Shown: positions 17,186 through 26,888, counted from the first letter of the stretch. The stretch: 64,000 nucleotides of DNA from Edaphobacter modestus (GCF_004217555.1 NZ_SHKW01000001.1:1860001-1924000); one strand, 5' to 3'. Numbers and translations: made by a program. Notes: generated by a model from the letters alone, not told the origin.

Positions 17186-17782
17186 CTAACAATTGAACGA
17201 AGCCAGATACCAGTGTTGTGTGAACGAGAAATGGCCGGGAAATGGTTGGGCGTAATAGCCGCAAGTGAGTTCCGTGTTGTCCGCCCGCGCCCTCCATTTA
17301 GTAGATCGTAGAGGCTCTTCGCGCATGACTTCATCGCTCTCGTCATACACATAGCCTCGCGACGCCCACAACATCCCGCCACGGTTGAAAACCAATAGGC
17401 GAGGCTCTCCATTGGGCGGCATTGTGCGAATCTTATCGAGGTAGGACGAACGTTCAGCTAAGAAATATCCAACATCTCCGCCATCGTTGCAGAGATGGAT
17501 AAACTGCCAGAACCGTAGGCCCGCGCCAAGTATGACCAAAGGGAGAACGGCGCTGACCACTGCACGCGACCATTCACGGCTTAGCAGATGTCGAACGGTG
17601 AGGACCAGCGTCCAAATTCCCAAACACGCCCACACACCCAGCAAGGCGGGGATACCGAGTATCACGAAAGTAAAATCCAAGCCGATGGGCGTGGAGTTGA
17701 GAGCGACCAAAAGAAGTGGCAACGCAATCGAAACCCACACTGGCCAGAGTGTTTTTACTGGCGAGCCTTGTGCCGCGTCCAT
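17186..17782 (-). CDS. Membrane protein of unknown function
   Basis: A 198-residue protein with three predicted membrane helices in the first half (about residues 12-30, 36-62 and 72-92) and a soluble C-terminal half containing GGDVGYFLAERSSYLDKI and RLLVFNRGGMLWASRGYVYD. No family was recognised. Codon use and GC are lower than in core genes, in keeping with the accessory tract around it. It lies between the two copies of the hairpin repeat. Confidence 0.6.
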   Translation of the reverse strand: MDAAQGSPVKTLWPVWVSIALPLLLVALNSTPIGLDFTFVILGIPALLGVWACLGIWTLVLTVRHLLSREWSRAVVSAVLPLVILGAGLRFWQFIHLCNDGGDVGYFLAERSSYLDKIRTMPPNGEPRLLVFNRGGMLWASRGYVYDESDEVMREEPLRSTKWRARADNTELTCGYYAQPFPGHFSFTQHWYLASFNC

Positions 17783-17909
17783 GATTCGTTCCGAAGTGAG
17801 AAATATGAGGCAAATGTCAACTGCGAACCTCCGACTACTTTATACCGCATAGCGAATGCCTGCCCGCCCCCAGGCAGTAACTGCGTAAACATGCCATAGC
17901 TGAAATGAC

Positions 17910-17995
17910 GAGCGAACCTCCCGCAATACGGGGTTTTCGCCAAGTTCACCCGGCCCAGAGACGCGCCAACGCGAACTTGGTCAAAAGCCGACTCC
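17910..17995. repeat. Intergenic hairpin repeat, copy 2
   Basis: Direct repeat of 16705-16788 with a few differences outside the core. It lies upstream of the membrane protein gene at 17186-17782 and immediately before the IS110-like scar. The two copies bracket a 1.1-kb block containing the small gene and the membrane protein gene. Confidence 0.75.
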
Positions 17996-18010
17996 TCAGG
18001 AACTAATTTA

Positions 18011-18211
18011 CTAAGTTGCTGGATTTGTTGGGATGGGTAGGAGTTGGAAGCCGAGTAGTGCGGCGTGTTTGCGAAGGCGCATTTCGGCTCGTTGCTGTTC
18101 TTGTTCATCGCAGTGGTGGAAGACTGTCTCTGTGTAGGGTTCTTTGCTGTGTAAGACGTGGTAGACGACGCGTGCGAGCCGTTGGGCGCCTCCGACAAGA
18201 AGTGATCATAG
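18011..18211 (-). pseudogene. C-terminal scar of an IS110-like transposase
   Basis: One minus-strand frame reads SLLVGGAQRLARVVYHVL, then HSKEPYTETVFHHCDEQEQQ and ends LGFQLLPIPTNPAT at a TAG (18011-18013). This resembles the C-terminal end of IS110/IS1111-family transposases. Nothing of the catalytic part remains. It is joined out of frame to an integrase start, so a longer 200-codon open frame covering both in another phase is an artefact. The family assignment is tentative. Confidence 0.45.
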
Positions 18212-18220
18212 GTCCGTTGT

Positions 18221-18330
18221 GAACATATAGAACTCAGGCTATTCAGAACAGCGAACTTGGACTGCTCGAGGTCCGGGAGCTTCAGAACGGACTTGGGTGC
18301 CCGTTTGCGCTTCATCTTGCTCTTTGCCAT
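18221..18330 (-). pseudogene. N-terminal scar of a tyrosine recombinase/integrase
   Basis: From an ATG at 18330 the frame reads MAKSKMKRKRAPKSVLKLPD followed by LEQSKFAVLNSLSS and QRTYDH, the usual opening (basic tail plus start of the SAM-like core-binding domain) of phage-type integrases common in Acidobacteria. It breaks off after ~37 codons at the junction with the IS110-like fragment; the catalytic domain with its Arg-His-Arg-Tyr residues is absent. Confidence 0.65.
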
Positions 18331-18629
18331 TGATACGGCCTCCAATCGCCGTGGCAAACAGCATGATCCAGATCTTCAACCCGGTCTTTCGCACCCTACG
18401 GCGTTTAGCGTTACTAATCCTCTTAGAGAGGACAGCAACTCATCCTCGATGAGTGATTGGGGCCAAAAATATCGCAACTGCCCACTGACGTAAGACGGTC
18501 ACGCTGACAGCAACAGCGCCAAATGCCGTCAGCGCGATCCTGCGATCGAAGGAGAGAGCTGCGATGCGGTGCTGGCAGCGGTCTGTCCTCTGACGATCGC
18601 CGCTACCAGCGCAGGACTGCAACACACCA

Positions 18630-19121
18630 TCAGGCGTCACCACCTACTCCCATTTGCGATAAGGTCGGCCTGCCGCGCAGTATCATCCCACAGAGTGGAC
18701 CAAATAGCACCGTTACATAAATCAGATATATCCATGGAAATTGCCCGATGTAAAAATCGTGCGCATTGAGCGAGATGGGGTTTTTAATCCGCACGAAGCA
18801 GACATAGTCCACGATCACAGCACCCGCCAACCAGAAAGCACCCAGCACAAGAGCCTCTCTGGCCAGTCCTGGCTCATCGCTGTGCCGTCTGCGAAAGTAC
18901 AACCACCCGAATGCCATCCAAACCGATAGGTTTAGCAATGGAAGAAACCTCTCAGCGAATTGGTACGCAGGCCCAGGAAAAGCGGTATCGCTTGTTGCGG
19001 GAAAGTGGATGAACCTCGCAACGGCAACAGAGAAACCCGTCGCTAGGATAGTAATCGCGACGTAAGCCAACAAGAAGGTCCAAATCGCACGCTTGTAATC
19101 AAGATAGGACTGCACAGGCAC
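18630..19121 (-). CDS. Four-helix membrane protein of unknown function
   Basis: A 163-residue, strongly hydrophobic protein with about four membrane helices (around residues 15-38, 60-78, 88-108 and 125-148). The start is a GTG; a second GTG two codons later has AAAGGGAG at better spacing. No conserved motif was recognised. The C-terminus (GRPTLSQMGVGGDA) is short and soluble. It lies in the accessory tract with no functional neighbours. Confidence 0.6.
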   Translation of the reverse strand: MPVQSYLDYKRAIWTFLLAYVAITILATGFSVAVARFIHFPATSDTAFPGPAYQFAERFLPLLNLSVWMAFGWLYFRRRHSDEPGLAREALVLGAFWLAGAVIVDYVCFVRIKNPISLNAHDFYIGQFPWIYLIYVTVLFGPLCGMILRGRPTLSQMGVGGDA

Positions 19122-19349
19122 GCTCCCTTTTTCACAGTTACGCAGGCGAGCTTATGAAAGTTCCGACCAATATGCCCTCTAACCAGTCAAATTCTCCAGA
19201 AGTCCTCCGAGACAGCTGCTAGTAGCGATGGCGAAGTTACACAGTGAATGGACTGAGACTGAATGATCTCAGCAGAGGAGTAACGGCAAGTCGGCCAGTA
19301 TTTACAAATGAGCTTCGGAATCATGCTTTTCGGGGCTGTCGCTTGGTTC

Positions 19350-19667
19350 CTAGCGATTTTCGACCCAGTCTTTGTCAATAGAAAAGCACAAATCTTCCGG
19401 GCGCGTAACGGAAGGGTTGCCGACCTGCAACATCGTCTTATCCAGGCTCAGATCTGCAACCAGTTGTTTCAACCGGCTGTTCTCTTCCTGCAGTTGCTTC
19501 ATCTGCCGAGCCTGGTCGGTCAACTTGCCAACGTATTGCTTCTTCCATCGATAAAAGGTCTGCTCGCTGATCCCAACCTTGCGAATCACCTCCGCCACAG
19601 GCACTCCCAGTTCTGCCTGCTTCAGCACGAACACAATCTGCTCCACCGAAAAACGCTTCTTCTTCAT
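19350..19667 (-). pseudogene. IS3-family OrfA remnant
   Basis: The frame starts MKKKRFSVEQIVFVLKQAEL and contains the helix-turn-helix GISEQTFYRWKKQYVG and the leucine-zipper part RQMKQLQEENSRLKQLVADL, typical of IS3-family OrfA. After LSLDKTMLQ, near residue 81, it departs from the family (which usually ends with DVLSKK) and reads into unrelated sequence. OrfB with the DDE domain is absent, so the element cannot move by itself. Confidence 0.85.
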
Positions 19668-20100
19668 GCAAAATCTCCCCTTTCAGATTTTGCCGAAGAC
19701 TAACATTCACTTTGGCTCAGAAAGACCGGGGCCGATCAGCATGAGCCGCTCCTCTCGACCAGAGGAAATCCCCGAGCTTTTAGGTTCATGATTTCACTAG
19801 CCGCGAAGTGGATGACCGGTACATCGGTTCGTATGTACGGTAGAGGTTTGGTTAGAATCTGACATTTATTCTCGTTCTCCAATCTTTCGCGGAAATAGGC
19901 TGCTCCCCAGAATCTACGAACACAGGCTGCCGGTGCAGGTCGAGATTCGCTGCGAGCTGTCAGTTCGGATGAAAGTATTCACGCTGCCACCGACTGGAAG
20001 GAAATACCTCATTTCTTCATCTTTACATTCATGTTGTCGCAACAACCTCGTCATACTCTCGGCCTTGAAATTTACTCCCCTACACGAGGCCTCCCCGATT
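19668..20100. other. Intergenic stretch upstream of phospholipase C
   Basis: Contains the left remains of the IS3 element and the promoter region of the phospholipase gene. The phospholipase reading frame is open back to 19933, but that extension lacks a good start and precedes the Tat signal, so it is treated as non-coding. Confidence 0.4.
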
Positions 20101-22236
20101 ATGGCTCTTGATCGCCGCTCCTTCCTGCAGCTCCTCAGTACCTCTGCGCTCTCGGCAAGCTTTCCCTCCAGCATCGCCCGTGCGCTTGAGATTCCCGCTA
20201 ACCACCGCACCGGCACGATCAACGATGTGGAACACATCGTCTTCATGATGCAGGAGAACCGCTCTTTCGATCATTATTTCGGCACGTTGCGAGGTGTTCG
20301 AGGATTTGGCGATCCGCACCCCGTTACTTTATCTACCGGCAATCCTGTCTGGTACCAGCCCAATGGTTCCGGTTACACTCTGCCATTTCATCCTGGCGGG
20401 CCGAATCTGGGCCTGCAGTTTCTGCAGGATCTCGCGCACGACTGGGACACGACGCATGCGGCGTGGAACAACGGCCATAACGATCAGTGGGTTCCGCAAA
20501 AGGGAGCCACCACGATGGCGCATCTTACCCGCTCCGACATTCCTTATCACCATGCTCTTGCTGATGCCTTCACGGTATGCGATGCCTACTTCTGCTCGCT
20601 GCTGGGCCCCACCGATCCGAATCGTTATCACATGTGGACGGGCTGGGTCGGAAACGATGGGAAGAACGGCGGTCCAGTGATCGACAACGCAGAGGCCGGG
20701 TACGACTGGTCGACATATCCTGAGCGCCTGGAGAAGGCAGGTGTCTCGTGGAAGATCTACCAGGACATCGGCGAGGGTTTGACCGCCAGCGGATCCTGGG
20801 GATGGACCGGCGATAACCCCTACATCGGCAATTATGGCGACAACTCCTTGCTCTATTTTCACCAGTTCCAGAATGCTCCCCAGGGATCGCCGCTCGCGGA
20901 GAAGGGTCGGACCGGCACGAATGCTCTCGGCGGCCAATCTCTCTTCGAGATTTTTCAGAACGACGTAAAGTCCGGCAATCTTCCCCAGGTTTCATGGGTG
21001 GTGGCTCCCGAAGCATATACCGAACATCCGAACTGGCCGGCGAACTACGGGGCCTGGTACGTCTCGCAGATTCTCGACGCTTTGACCTCGAACCCCGAGG
21101 TCTGGAGCAAGACCGTCTTCTTCCTGATGTACGACGAGAACGACGGCTTCTTCGATCACGTTGTTCCTCCGACTCCGCCGCAGACCCGTTCGCAGGGTAA
21201 GTCAACCGTCTCAATCGAGAATGAGATCTTCGCCGGCAACGCAGCGAATCCTGCGGGACCTTACGGCCTTGGTATGCGGGTTCCGATGGTCGTTATCTCG
21301 CCATGGAGCAAGGGGGGCTACGTTAGCTCCGAGGTCTTCGATCACACCTCTATGATCCGCTTCGTCGAAAAGCGCTTCGGCAACCAGTTCCGCGGACTCA
21401 ACGAACCGAACATCACGAAGTGGAGGAGGTCAGTCTCGGGAGATCTCACCTCAGCCTTCAACTTCAAGTCGCCGAACTCAGCGTCGATTCCGCTTCCCAG
21501 CACAGCGGCTTATCAGCCACCGGACAATAAGCGCCATGAGGACTATGTTCCGGCTCCTCCGACTGACCAGACCCTTCCGGTTCAGGAGTCAGGCACACGT
21601 CCGGCGCGTGCGGTTCCCTATGAGCTCAATCTTCTCGCTTCGGCAGATCTGGCGCACGAGAGGGTGCAGCTTACCTTCCTCAACACTGGCAGAGCGACGG
21701 CGGTCTTCCACGTGCGCTCCAACATACAGACCAACGCTCCCGTGGGTCCCTGGACCTACACGGTCGAAGCTGGTCACACGGTCCAGGACACCTGGAATAT
21801 CGGTGCTTCCAACGAGTCGATCTACGATCTGTCCGTCTATGGCCCAAACGGCTTCGTCCGCTCGCTGAAGGGAAGCATCTCAGGAGGCCAGAAAGTAAAT
21901 CTTGACGTGGTTGCGATGTATAACCCGCTGGCGAGCCTCATCACACTTCAGATCACCAACCGCGGAGTCGCCGGGGATATCGCGATCACCGATGTCTATA
22001 GCGGCGAAACGGTTCGCCATGAACTCAGGCTTGGACAGATTATCTCTCAGAACTACAATTGCCACGCCACTCACGGCTGGTACGATTTCGTCATTCAGTC
22101 CGTGCCAGATGCCAGTTTCGAACGCCGACTCGCCGGCCACATCGAGACGGGCGAGGACAGCGTTACGGACCCGGCGATCGGGACTTCTCAAAACTCTTCA
22201 AGACTTGAGGCACCTAAGTCGCTCATCGAAGCCTAA
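20101..22236 (+). CDS. Tat-exported phosphocholine-specific phospholipase C
   Basis: Hydrolyses phospholipids such as phosphatidylcholine or sphingomyelin to diacylglycerol/ceramide and a phosphorylated headgroup outside the cytoplasm. The start at 20101 gives 711 residues beginning with a Tat signal (DRRSFLQLLSTSALSASF). The catalytic domain begins at VEHIVFMMQENRSFDHYFG (residues 43-61), the metal/nucleophile signature of the non-haemolytic phospholipase C and acid phosphatase superfamily, and includes FFLMYDENDGFFDHVVPP and VVISPWSKGGYVSSEVFDHT. The C-terminal ~200 residues contain two beta-sandwich repeats of the DUF756 type. The length is typical. A strong terminator follows 16 bases after the stop. 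It is the only clearly healthy metabolic gene in the 16-27 kb tract. Confidence 0.92.
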   Translation: MALDRRSFLQLLSTSALSASFPSSIARALEIPANHRTGTINDVEHIVFMMQENRSFDHYFGTLRGVRGFGDPHPVTLSTGNPVWYQPNGSGYTLPFHPGGPNLGLQFLQDLAHDWDTTHAAWNNGHNDQWVPQKGATTMAHLTRSDIPYHHALADAFTVCDAYFCSLLGPTDPNRYHMWTGWVGNDGKNGGPVIDNAEAGYDWSTYPERLEKAGVSWKIYQDIGEGLTASGSWGWTGDNPYIGNYGDNSLLYFHQFQNAPQGSPLAEKGRTGTNALGGQSLFEIFQNDVKSGNLPQVSWVVAPEAYTEHPNWPANYGAWYVSQILDALTSNPEVWSKTVFFLMYDENDGFFDHVVPPTPPQTRSQGKSTVSIENEIFAGNAANPAGPYGLGMRVPMVVISPWSKGGYVSSEVFDHTSMIRFVEKRFGNQFRGLNEPNITKWRRSVSGDLTSAFNFKSPNSASIPLPSTAAYQPPDNKRHEDYVPAPPTDQTLPVQESGTRPARAVPYELNLLASADLAHERVQLTFLNTGRATAVFHVRSNIQTNAPVGPWTYTVEAGHTVQDTWNIGASNESIYDLSVYGPNGFVRSLKGSISGGQKVNLDVVAMYNPLASLITLQITNRGVAGDIAITDVYSGETVRHELRLGQIISQNYNCHATHGWYDFVIQSVPDASFERRLAGHIETGEDSVTDPAIGTSQNSSRLEAPKSLIEA

Positions 22237-22252
22237 AACTATCTCACAACGC

Positions 22253-22287
22253 GAGAGTGGGAGTTTCATCAACGGACTCCCACTCTC
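22253..22287 (+). terminator. Stem-loop terminator after phospholipase C
   Basis: GAGAGTGGGAGT pairs perfectly with ACTCCCACTCTC over an 11-base loop, followed by ATTTAA. It starts 16 bases after the phospholipase stop. Being symmetric, it may also serve the convergent gene at 22349-22732. Confidence 0.8.
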
Positions 22288-22348
22288 ATTTAATGACTCT
22301 CCGGATTCTGAAAAACACTAGAAGGAAATTACCGCCCGACGAGATCGA

Positions 22349-22732
22349 TCATTCTGCTTGCAGTGGGACATTTGTAGAGGTACTGTTTCTGAATCCCTCT
22401 CCGAGAGATGGATTGCTGTTTCCGGATGACAAGAGTTCATCAGAGAGCTTGTAATCTCCTTCGACGAAAAGGCGATCCGGGTTCTTGTGCCCGATAAAAC
22501 AGGAAATCCCATCAGATTCAAGATGTCCGTGTCGGGCCACCTGGACAAATCGAATGTTGTGTTTATGTAGGAGGGGGAGTATGTGTGCTTCTACATCACG
22601 GGCGGTATCGTTCCACTCGTTGCCTGTTTGAGCCGTCAAGACAAGAAGCTCGTTCAGCGAACATGGGCGGGTTTCCGGTTCCATCAGCCATCGAACGAGA
22701 ATTGCAATTATGTAGAATCTGAAGTCAAGCAC
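22349..22732 (-). CDS. Small protein of unknown function
   Basis: A 127-residue reading frame with protein-like composition: TRPCSLNELLVLTAQTGNEW followed by DVEAHILPLLHKHNIRFVQV. The start is a GTG without a clear ribosome-binding site; an internal ATG at residue 17 is the alternative. No family was recognised. The C-terminal ~25 residues (SSGNSNPSLGEGFRN onward) look unstructured. It may be a remnant in the surrounding graveyard of elements. Confidence 0.4.
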   Translation of the reverse strand: MLDFRFYIIAILVRWLMEPETRPCSLNELLVLTAQTGNEWNDTARDVEAHILPLLHKHNIRFVQVARHGHLESDGISCFIGHKNPDRLFVEGDYKLSDELLSSGNSNPSLGEGFRNSTSTNVPLQAE

Positions 22733-23059
22733 TGAAAATCGACGCTCTGATAAGGATCATTCGATCTCCATTCGGAGCGGAGCGAAGAATCCAGAGACTG
22801 GTGACATAGTGCTATACCTCGCTGGAGTCAATAGAAATAGGGGTTTGCGCGTGATCAATGGAGGCCGGCTTGTGCCTCGGGAATACAGGTCTCCTTGCGG
22901 TGACAACATGCTGCACATGCTTCTTCATACGGGGCGTTGCCATTCCGACGATAGGGCCAACCGCTTCAGGATAGAACTATGGCACCTCTCCACAACCTAA
23001 AGCGAGTGCACGAATCCGAATCGTCAACTGATACTGAGGTGCACGAAAACCCGGGCGGT
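22733..23059. other. Gene-free stretch before the IS30 remnant
   Basis: No convincing reading frame or repeat. The right edge, GCGGTCTCAACCGGTCGATG from 23056, is the IS30 end that recurs in the element at 16095-16292. Confidence 0.4.
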
Positions 23060-23060
23060 C

Positions 23061-23790
23061 TCAACCGGTCGATGCAACACTGGCTTGAAGTTTACTCGCC
23101 GGGGTTTCAAAGCCCAAGGTCTTTCGGGGGCGTTGATTTAGGCGCAGAGCTACCTTGTTGAGATCGGCTTGAGAGTAACCGGATAAGTTGGTTTTCTTAG
23201 GGAAGTATTGTCTCAGTAGGCCGTTGGTATTTTCATTGGTGCCGCGCTGCCAGGGGCTCTGCGGATCACAGAAGTAGACTTTCACATTCGTGTCCACCGT
23301 GAAGCTCTTGTGTTTTGCCATCTCGTGCCCCCGGTCCCAGGTCAAGGAGCGCCGCAGGGACGCGGGCAGTTTACGCACGTGCTTGCTCAGCGCGGCGACG
23401 ACCGTCGCTGTATCTTTGCTGGGCACTTTAACCAGCATGGTAAAACGCGAATGTCGTTCCACCAGGGTTGCGACATGACTATTGCTGCTGCCGCTAAGCA
23501 GGTCGCCCTCCCAATGACCGGGAATGGCGCGGTCTTCAACCTCCGCAGGTCTTTCCCTAATAGAGATGGCATCGACGATCTGACCTCGGGACTGTCCGCC
23601 AGCCCGCGAGTGCCGTGAGCGACGTATCAGCCGCTTGGACCTGAGGTGCTGAATCAGCTCTTTTTTCAGCACTGCCCGGGCCTGGATGAATAAGCTGCGG
23701 TAGATGGTTTCGTGGACACGCGCATGCTCTCGTTGCTGGGATAGTGGACCTTCAGCCATTTCGAAACCTGTTCCGGCGACGCGGCGTTAT
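23061..23790 (-). pseudogene. IS30-family transposase, truncated and frameshifted
   Basis: The C-terminal ~220 codons are recognisable IS30 transposase: HETIYRSLFIQARAVLKKEL, then AIPGHWEGDLLSGSSNSHVA (first catalytic Asp), LTWDRGHEMAKH (second) and SPWQRGTNENTNGLLRQYFP (with the catalytic Glu). Upstream the matching sequence AASPEQVSKWLKVHYPSNES lies in a different frame, so a one-base indel separates it from HETIYRS near 23710. Everything before SPEQ, including the helix-turn-helix, is lost at about 23785, where the sequence passes into the alpha/beta hydrolase remnant. Confidence 0.85.
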
Positions 23791-24169
23791 CGATCTTGCC
23801 GGCCCCCCTGATATGACGGCTCTCCTTCCGTTCCAGCGCGGTTGTGGTCGAGACGTGGTGGAAGAGATGCTTGGGGGAACTCCCACAGAAGTTCCGCAAC
23901 GATACTACGATACGTCGGCGATCAGTAAGCTGCCTCTGGGCGTGGCACAAACATTGGTGTGGGGACGGCGCGACCAGTTCGCGCCGATCTCTCTAGGTGA
24001 GAGCTACGTAGAAGCTGCGAGAAGAAGCAACGAGAAAGTGAGTCTGATCAGCTTCGCCGATCTTGGTCACTTCGAGATTGCGGCGCCGATAGGATCTTCG
24101 TGGCCAGCATTGGAGAAGGAGATTCTGAGGATGCTGTCGGTGAACGATCAGGTCATGAGAGGTATTTGA
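23782..24169 (+). pseudogene. C-terminal remnant of an alpha/beta hydrolase
   Basis: The plus-strand frame reads VIDLAGPPDMTALLPFQRG, then LGGTPTEVPQRYYDTSAISK, TLVWGRRDQFAPISLGESYV and FADLGHFEIAAPIGSSWPAL. This is the C-terminal third of an esterase/dienelactone-hydrolase-like protein: the aspartate of GRRDQ and the histidine of GHFE sit where the last two residues of the Ser-Asp-His triad are expected. The part with the nucleophile serine is missing; the sequence begins exactly where the IS30 remnant ends, so insertion of that element probably destroyed the gene. Confidence 0.65.
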
Positions 24170-24635
24170 TGAGCCGACCTTGTTGTGAAGCATCGGGCCT
24201 ACATAAAGAGCGGGCCGAGGTTTTCGCCTCGAGAGGTAACGAAAATTCGGCATAGCAGAAGTGATCCGCGGTTCTGCCTTACCTGCGCGTAGCTCCCGAG
24301 TGACGTAGGACTCTATCGGAACCGCTCCACCTCATCATGGTCTATCGAGACAAGTGCTGTTTGCGGAGCGATCGGAAAGAGCCGTAAAGAAGGAAGCCGG
24401 TGGTGCGGTCGGGGCAGGATGATGGGGCTATGGGTTTTCAATGGCGTGGATAGCCGGAGTTGCTGCTGGAACTCGCGGCAGTTGCGGGCGGCGACGTCTG
24501 CGAGTGCAGAGCGGCGATGCGAGAGGGGAGGATGTGCCAGTAGTTACATCGCTGCGGGGACCTCTTCTGAGGGTGGGTATACAGCTTCAAAAGCATAGCC
24601 AGAGGTATGCACACGTAGCCGGATTCAGGGTGCGG
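24170..24635. other. Gene-free stretch in the element graveyard
   Basis: No supported gene. Short frames on both strands are low-complexity and Gly/Arg-rich and lack ribosome-binding sites. Probably degraded transposon DNA belonging to the adjacent transposase scar. Confidence 0.4.
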
Positions 24636-24780
24636 TCAGGACGTGTTATAAGAGCATGTAAGTCTGGTTTCGGCGAAGAGGATCTGCGCTGCGGTGAGCC
24701 GTTCGATCACGCGCATGGGGCCCTGGCAGCGTGGGCACGGCCAGGTGGCAGGCTGCTTGGTAAACGCTGCATCTCTTCCC
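24636..24780 (-). pseudogene. C-terminal scar of an IS91-like transposase
   Basis: The frame ends WPCPRCQGPMRVIERLTAAQ then ILFAETRLTCSYNTS. The pattern CPxCxGPMRVIERLTAxQI is typical of the C-terminal end of IS91-like transposases found in Acidobacteria and proteobacteria. The rest of the gene is not present upstream. Tentative, since only ~35 residues match. Confidence 0.4.
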
Positions 24781-24952
24781 GATGGTAGTTGATGGAGCAG
24801 GCTGGGGTCACCACACCAAACGTCAAAAATCGTACGTTTAGCTTTGTTGCGAAAACCTGTCGCCTTTAGGAAGCCAATCGCAATACCTTTATGCATGCGA
24901 AATGCAGGGCTTTTCTACAAGGGAAGATCGTTGCACTAACCTTCGATGCTGT

Positions 24953-26438
24953 TGGAAAACTCTCTGCTGAAGCGGCTTCAACTTTTGATTTGTGGTGTTT
25001 CTAATGAGAAGGAAAAATCCGCGGTGACTGCGTCCATTCTTGAGAGTCGTTGTCTACGGTTTAGCCTCTGTATGAGCTTGTTTTGCTTGCCTGCTTCCCG
25101 TCATGTGGTCGAGAGGCAAGGCGTATCAGCAATCGCAGGCGGACAAAGTCGTACAAGGCGACGCAGATTTTGAACAGTCGCCACCAATAAAACTCCTCAG
25201 CGGCTCCAGCCAGCCCTCGAAGTTTAAGCCGCGTGAAGCGAAAGTGTTGCTTCATGTGAGCGAACAGCATCTCTACTTTCTTTCGTAAGCGGCGCGAGTG
25301 TTGAAAGGCTTCCGTATTCTGCAGTGCCATGACTTCTTGCCGAGTGCTCTCGTCGAAGGGTACCGATAAACTACGTTGCGTGCCGCGCGTGCATTGTTGG
25401 CGAATGGGACAAGATTTGCAATCGCCAACCATCGCACGATAGATGTGGATCGGAGAGTCTGTGCGCGCCGTGCAGTGCTTGAGAATCTTGTTCTGTGGGC
25501 AGGTGTAGTGGTTGCTGTCGGGATTGAAGGTGAGGGCCTCGCGCGGCAGCAGGCCGTCTGTCTGGCGCCGTCGATCCAGCACTGGAATATGTGGGATGAT
25601 CTTGCGTTTCGATAGCCAGCCCAGAAACGGGCCTGTGCCGTAAGCCTTATCAGCCGCCAGCCTTTCGGGTCTGAGATGGTGTTTTTCTTCTACACGCTCC
25701 AGCATCGCGTTGGTGGCGATAATCTCCTGCGCCAGTCGAGCCGGAGTGGCTTCGACATCAACGATGACGGCATGATCGGTATCAATCAGATAGTTATTGA
25801 AGTATCCGAATTTACCCCGTCCTTCCTTCACATTCCACGCGGCGGCGGGAGCGGTCGGCAAAAGATATCGCGCTTCGTTCGGATGAACCGGATTGCCGGC
25901 ATCGAGTGCCTCCAGATACTCGCGCACTGGTCTGCTTCTAGCCTCTCCTTCTCGGATCGCGTTCACGCTCTCAACCCGCCGGGTACGTCCAGCATCGCTG
26001 CCTATCAGACTGCCGTCTACGGCGAAGCCTTCGCTGCTCACCAATCCTGCACTACAGCACTGCCCAACAACGTCCTCGAACAGCACCCGATAAATACCAC
26101 TTTCACGAAACCGCCCATAACGATTCTTAGAGAAGGTGGAATGATCCGGCACAACTCCTTCAAGTCCCAAGCGGCAAAACCAGAGATAGGCAAGATTAAG
26201 ATGAACCTCGCTGCATAACTGCCGCTCTGATCGAATGCCATAGACATAGCCAATCAACAAGATCCTCAGCATCAGTTCAGGTCGAACTGCCGCAACAGGT
26301 GATCGCCGGGAATGTGATCCTCAAACCGAAATGAATAGAAAAGCTGCTCCTGCGCGCTCTGACATCCCATCATCCCGGTGCCCTCCGCCGCTGTCAGAGC
26401 GGAATCACACCCTCGCTCCTGCTACAAGAGTTTTCAAA
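24953..26438 (-). mobile_element. IS1182-family element, approximate bounds
   Basis: Candidate ends are GGAAAACTCTCTGCTGAAGC at 24953 and, read from the other side, TTTGAAAACTCTTGTAGCAG at about 26438; they share GAAAACTCT and further scattered matches. No clear target duplication was seen. The element contains the defective transposase gene described separately. Confidence 0.45.
25061..26373 (-). pseudogene. IS1182-family transposase with an internal deletion
   Basis: From an ATG at 26373 the frame reads MMGCQSAQEQLFYSFRFEDH and then IPGDHLLRQFDLN before a TGA. It resumes in another phase with MLRILLIGYVYGIRSERQL and continues open for 403 codons with FAVDGSLIGSDAG, LAADKAYGTGPFLGWL and EMLFAHMKQHFRFTRLKLRG (the DDE residues) to the end. 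Relatives have ~35 more residues between RQFDL and ELMLRILL, so about 100 bases were lost near 26272, shifting the frame. The catalytic part is undamaged, but the protein cannot be made at full length. Confidence 0.85.
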
Positions 26439-26552
26439 GCACTCTACTCTTCGAGTACTTAATGAAGCAACTTGCCGCAACGAGTTTTTCAACAGCATCG
26501 TTCGTTTTTGATACGAAGTTCCAGGCGATATTTTATTTCGACGGGCGAGGTC

Positions 26553-26732
26553 TTCATGCCGCAATCAAAAATCTCTTCAGCGGGCAGTGGCTCCATATGT
26601 GTGAAGATTGAAACATCCTCAACTTTTCCATTCCGAATAGCTGAAGTGGCTTGGGGGGACGGCAAAACCACTCACACAGAACAGTTTGAACTCGACACAA
26701 CGCATGAGTTCGAAAAACGTGCTTTTCAGTGA
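26553..26732 (+). pseudogene. Unidentified gene fragment
   Basis: A plus-strand frame reading SICVKIETSSTFPFRIAEVA followed by WGDGKTTHTEQFELDTTHEF looks like two or three strands of a secreted beta-sandwich domain, a pattern I associate loosely with C-terminal domains of exported hydrolases in Acidobacteria. It has no start and ends 25 residues later. Probably a remnant. At 26735-26805 AAACGCCCC and GGGGCGTTT bracket the following ~65 bases as a long-looped inverted repeat. Confidence 0.25.
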
Positions 26733-26888
26733 AAATGTAAACGCCCCTGCATTGAGGTGGCTCGTGTCGCTCTTTGGGACATAGCAGGAGGCGGGGCGTT
26801 TTCTAATCCCGTGTGGCGAGAAGAACAAAAGTAAAAGCTAGACTGCACTCGCAGAGAGGACGGCACCCATCAAGACCGATGATGATGG

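Noticed and set aside
17755..18357. 200-codon minus-strand protein
   Set aside because: Only the first ~37 codons read as integrase; the rest is the wrong phase of an IS110-like fragment and of hairpin repeat copy 2.
16393..19121. Possible toxin-antitoxin or defence island made of the small orphan genes
   Set aside because: The genes are on different strands, unlinked, and show no toxin, nuclease, methylase or antitoxin motif; only small membrane proteins and scars.
19933..20100. N-terminal extension of phospholipase C
   Set aside because: The Tat signal begins at 20101; the extra 56 codons are not protein-like and have no start signal.
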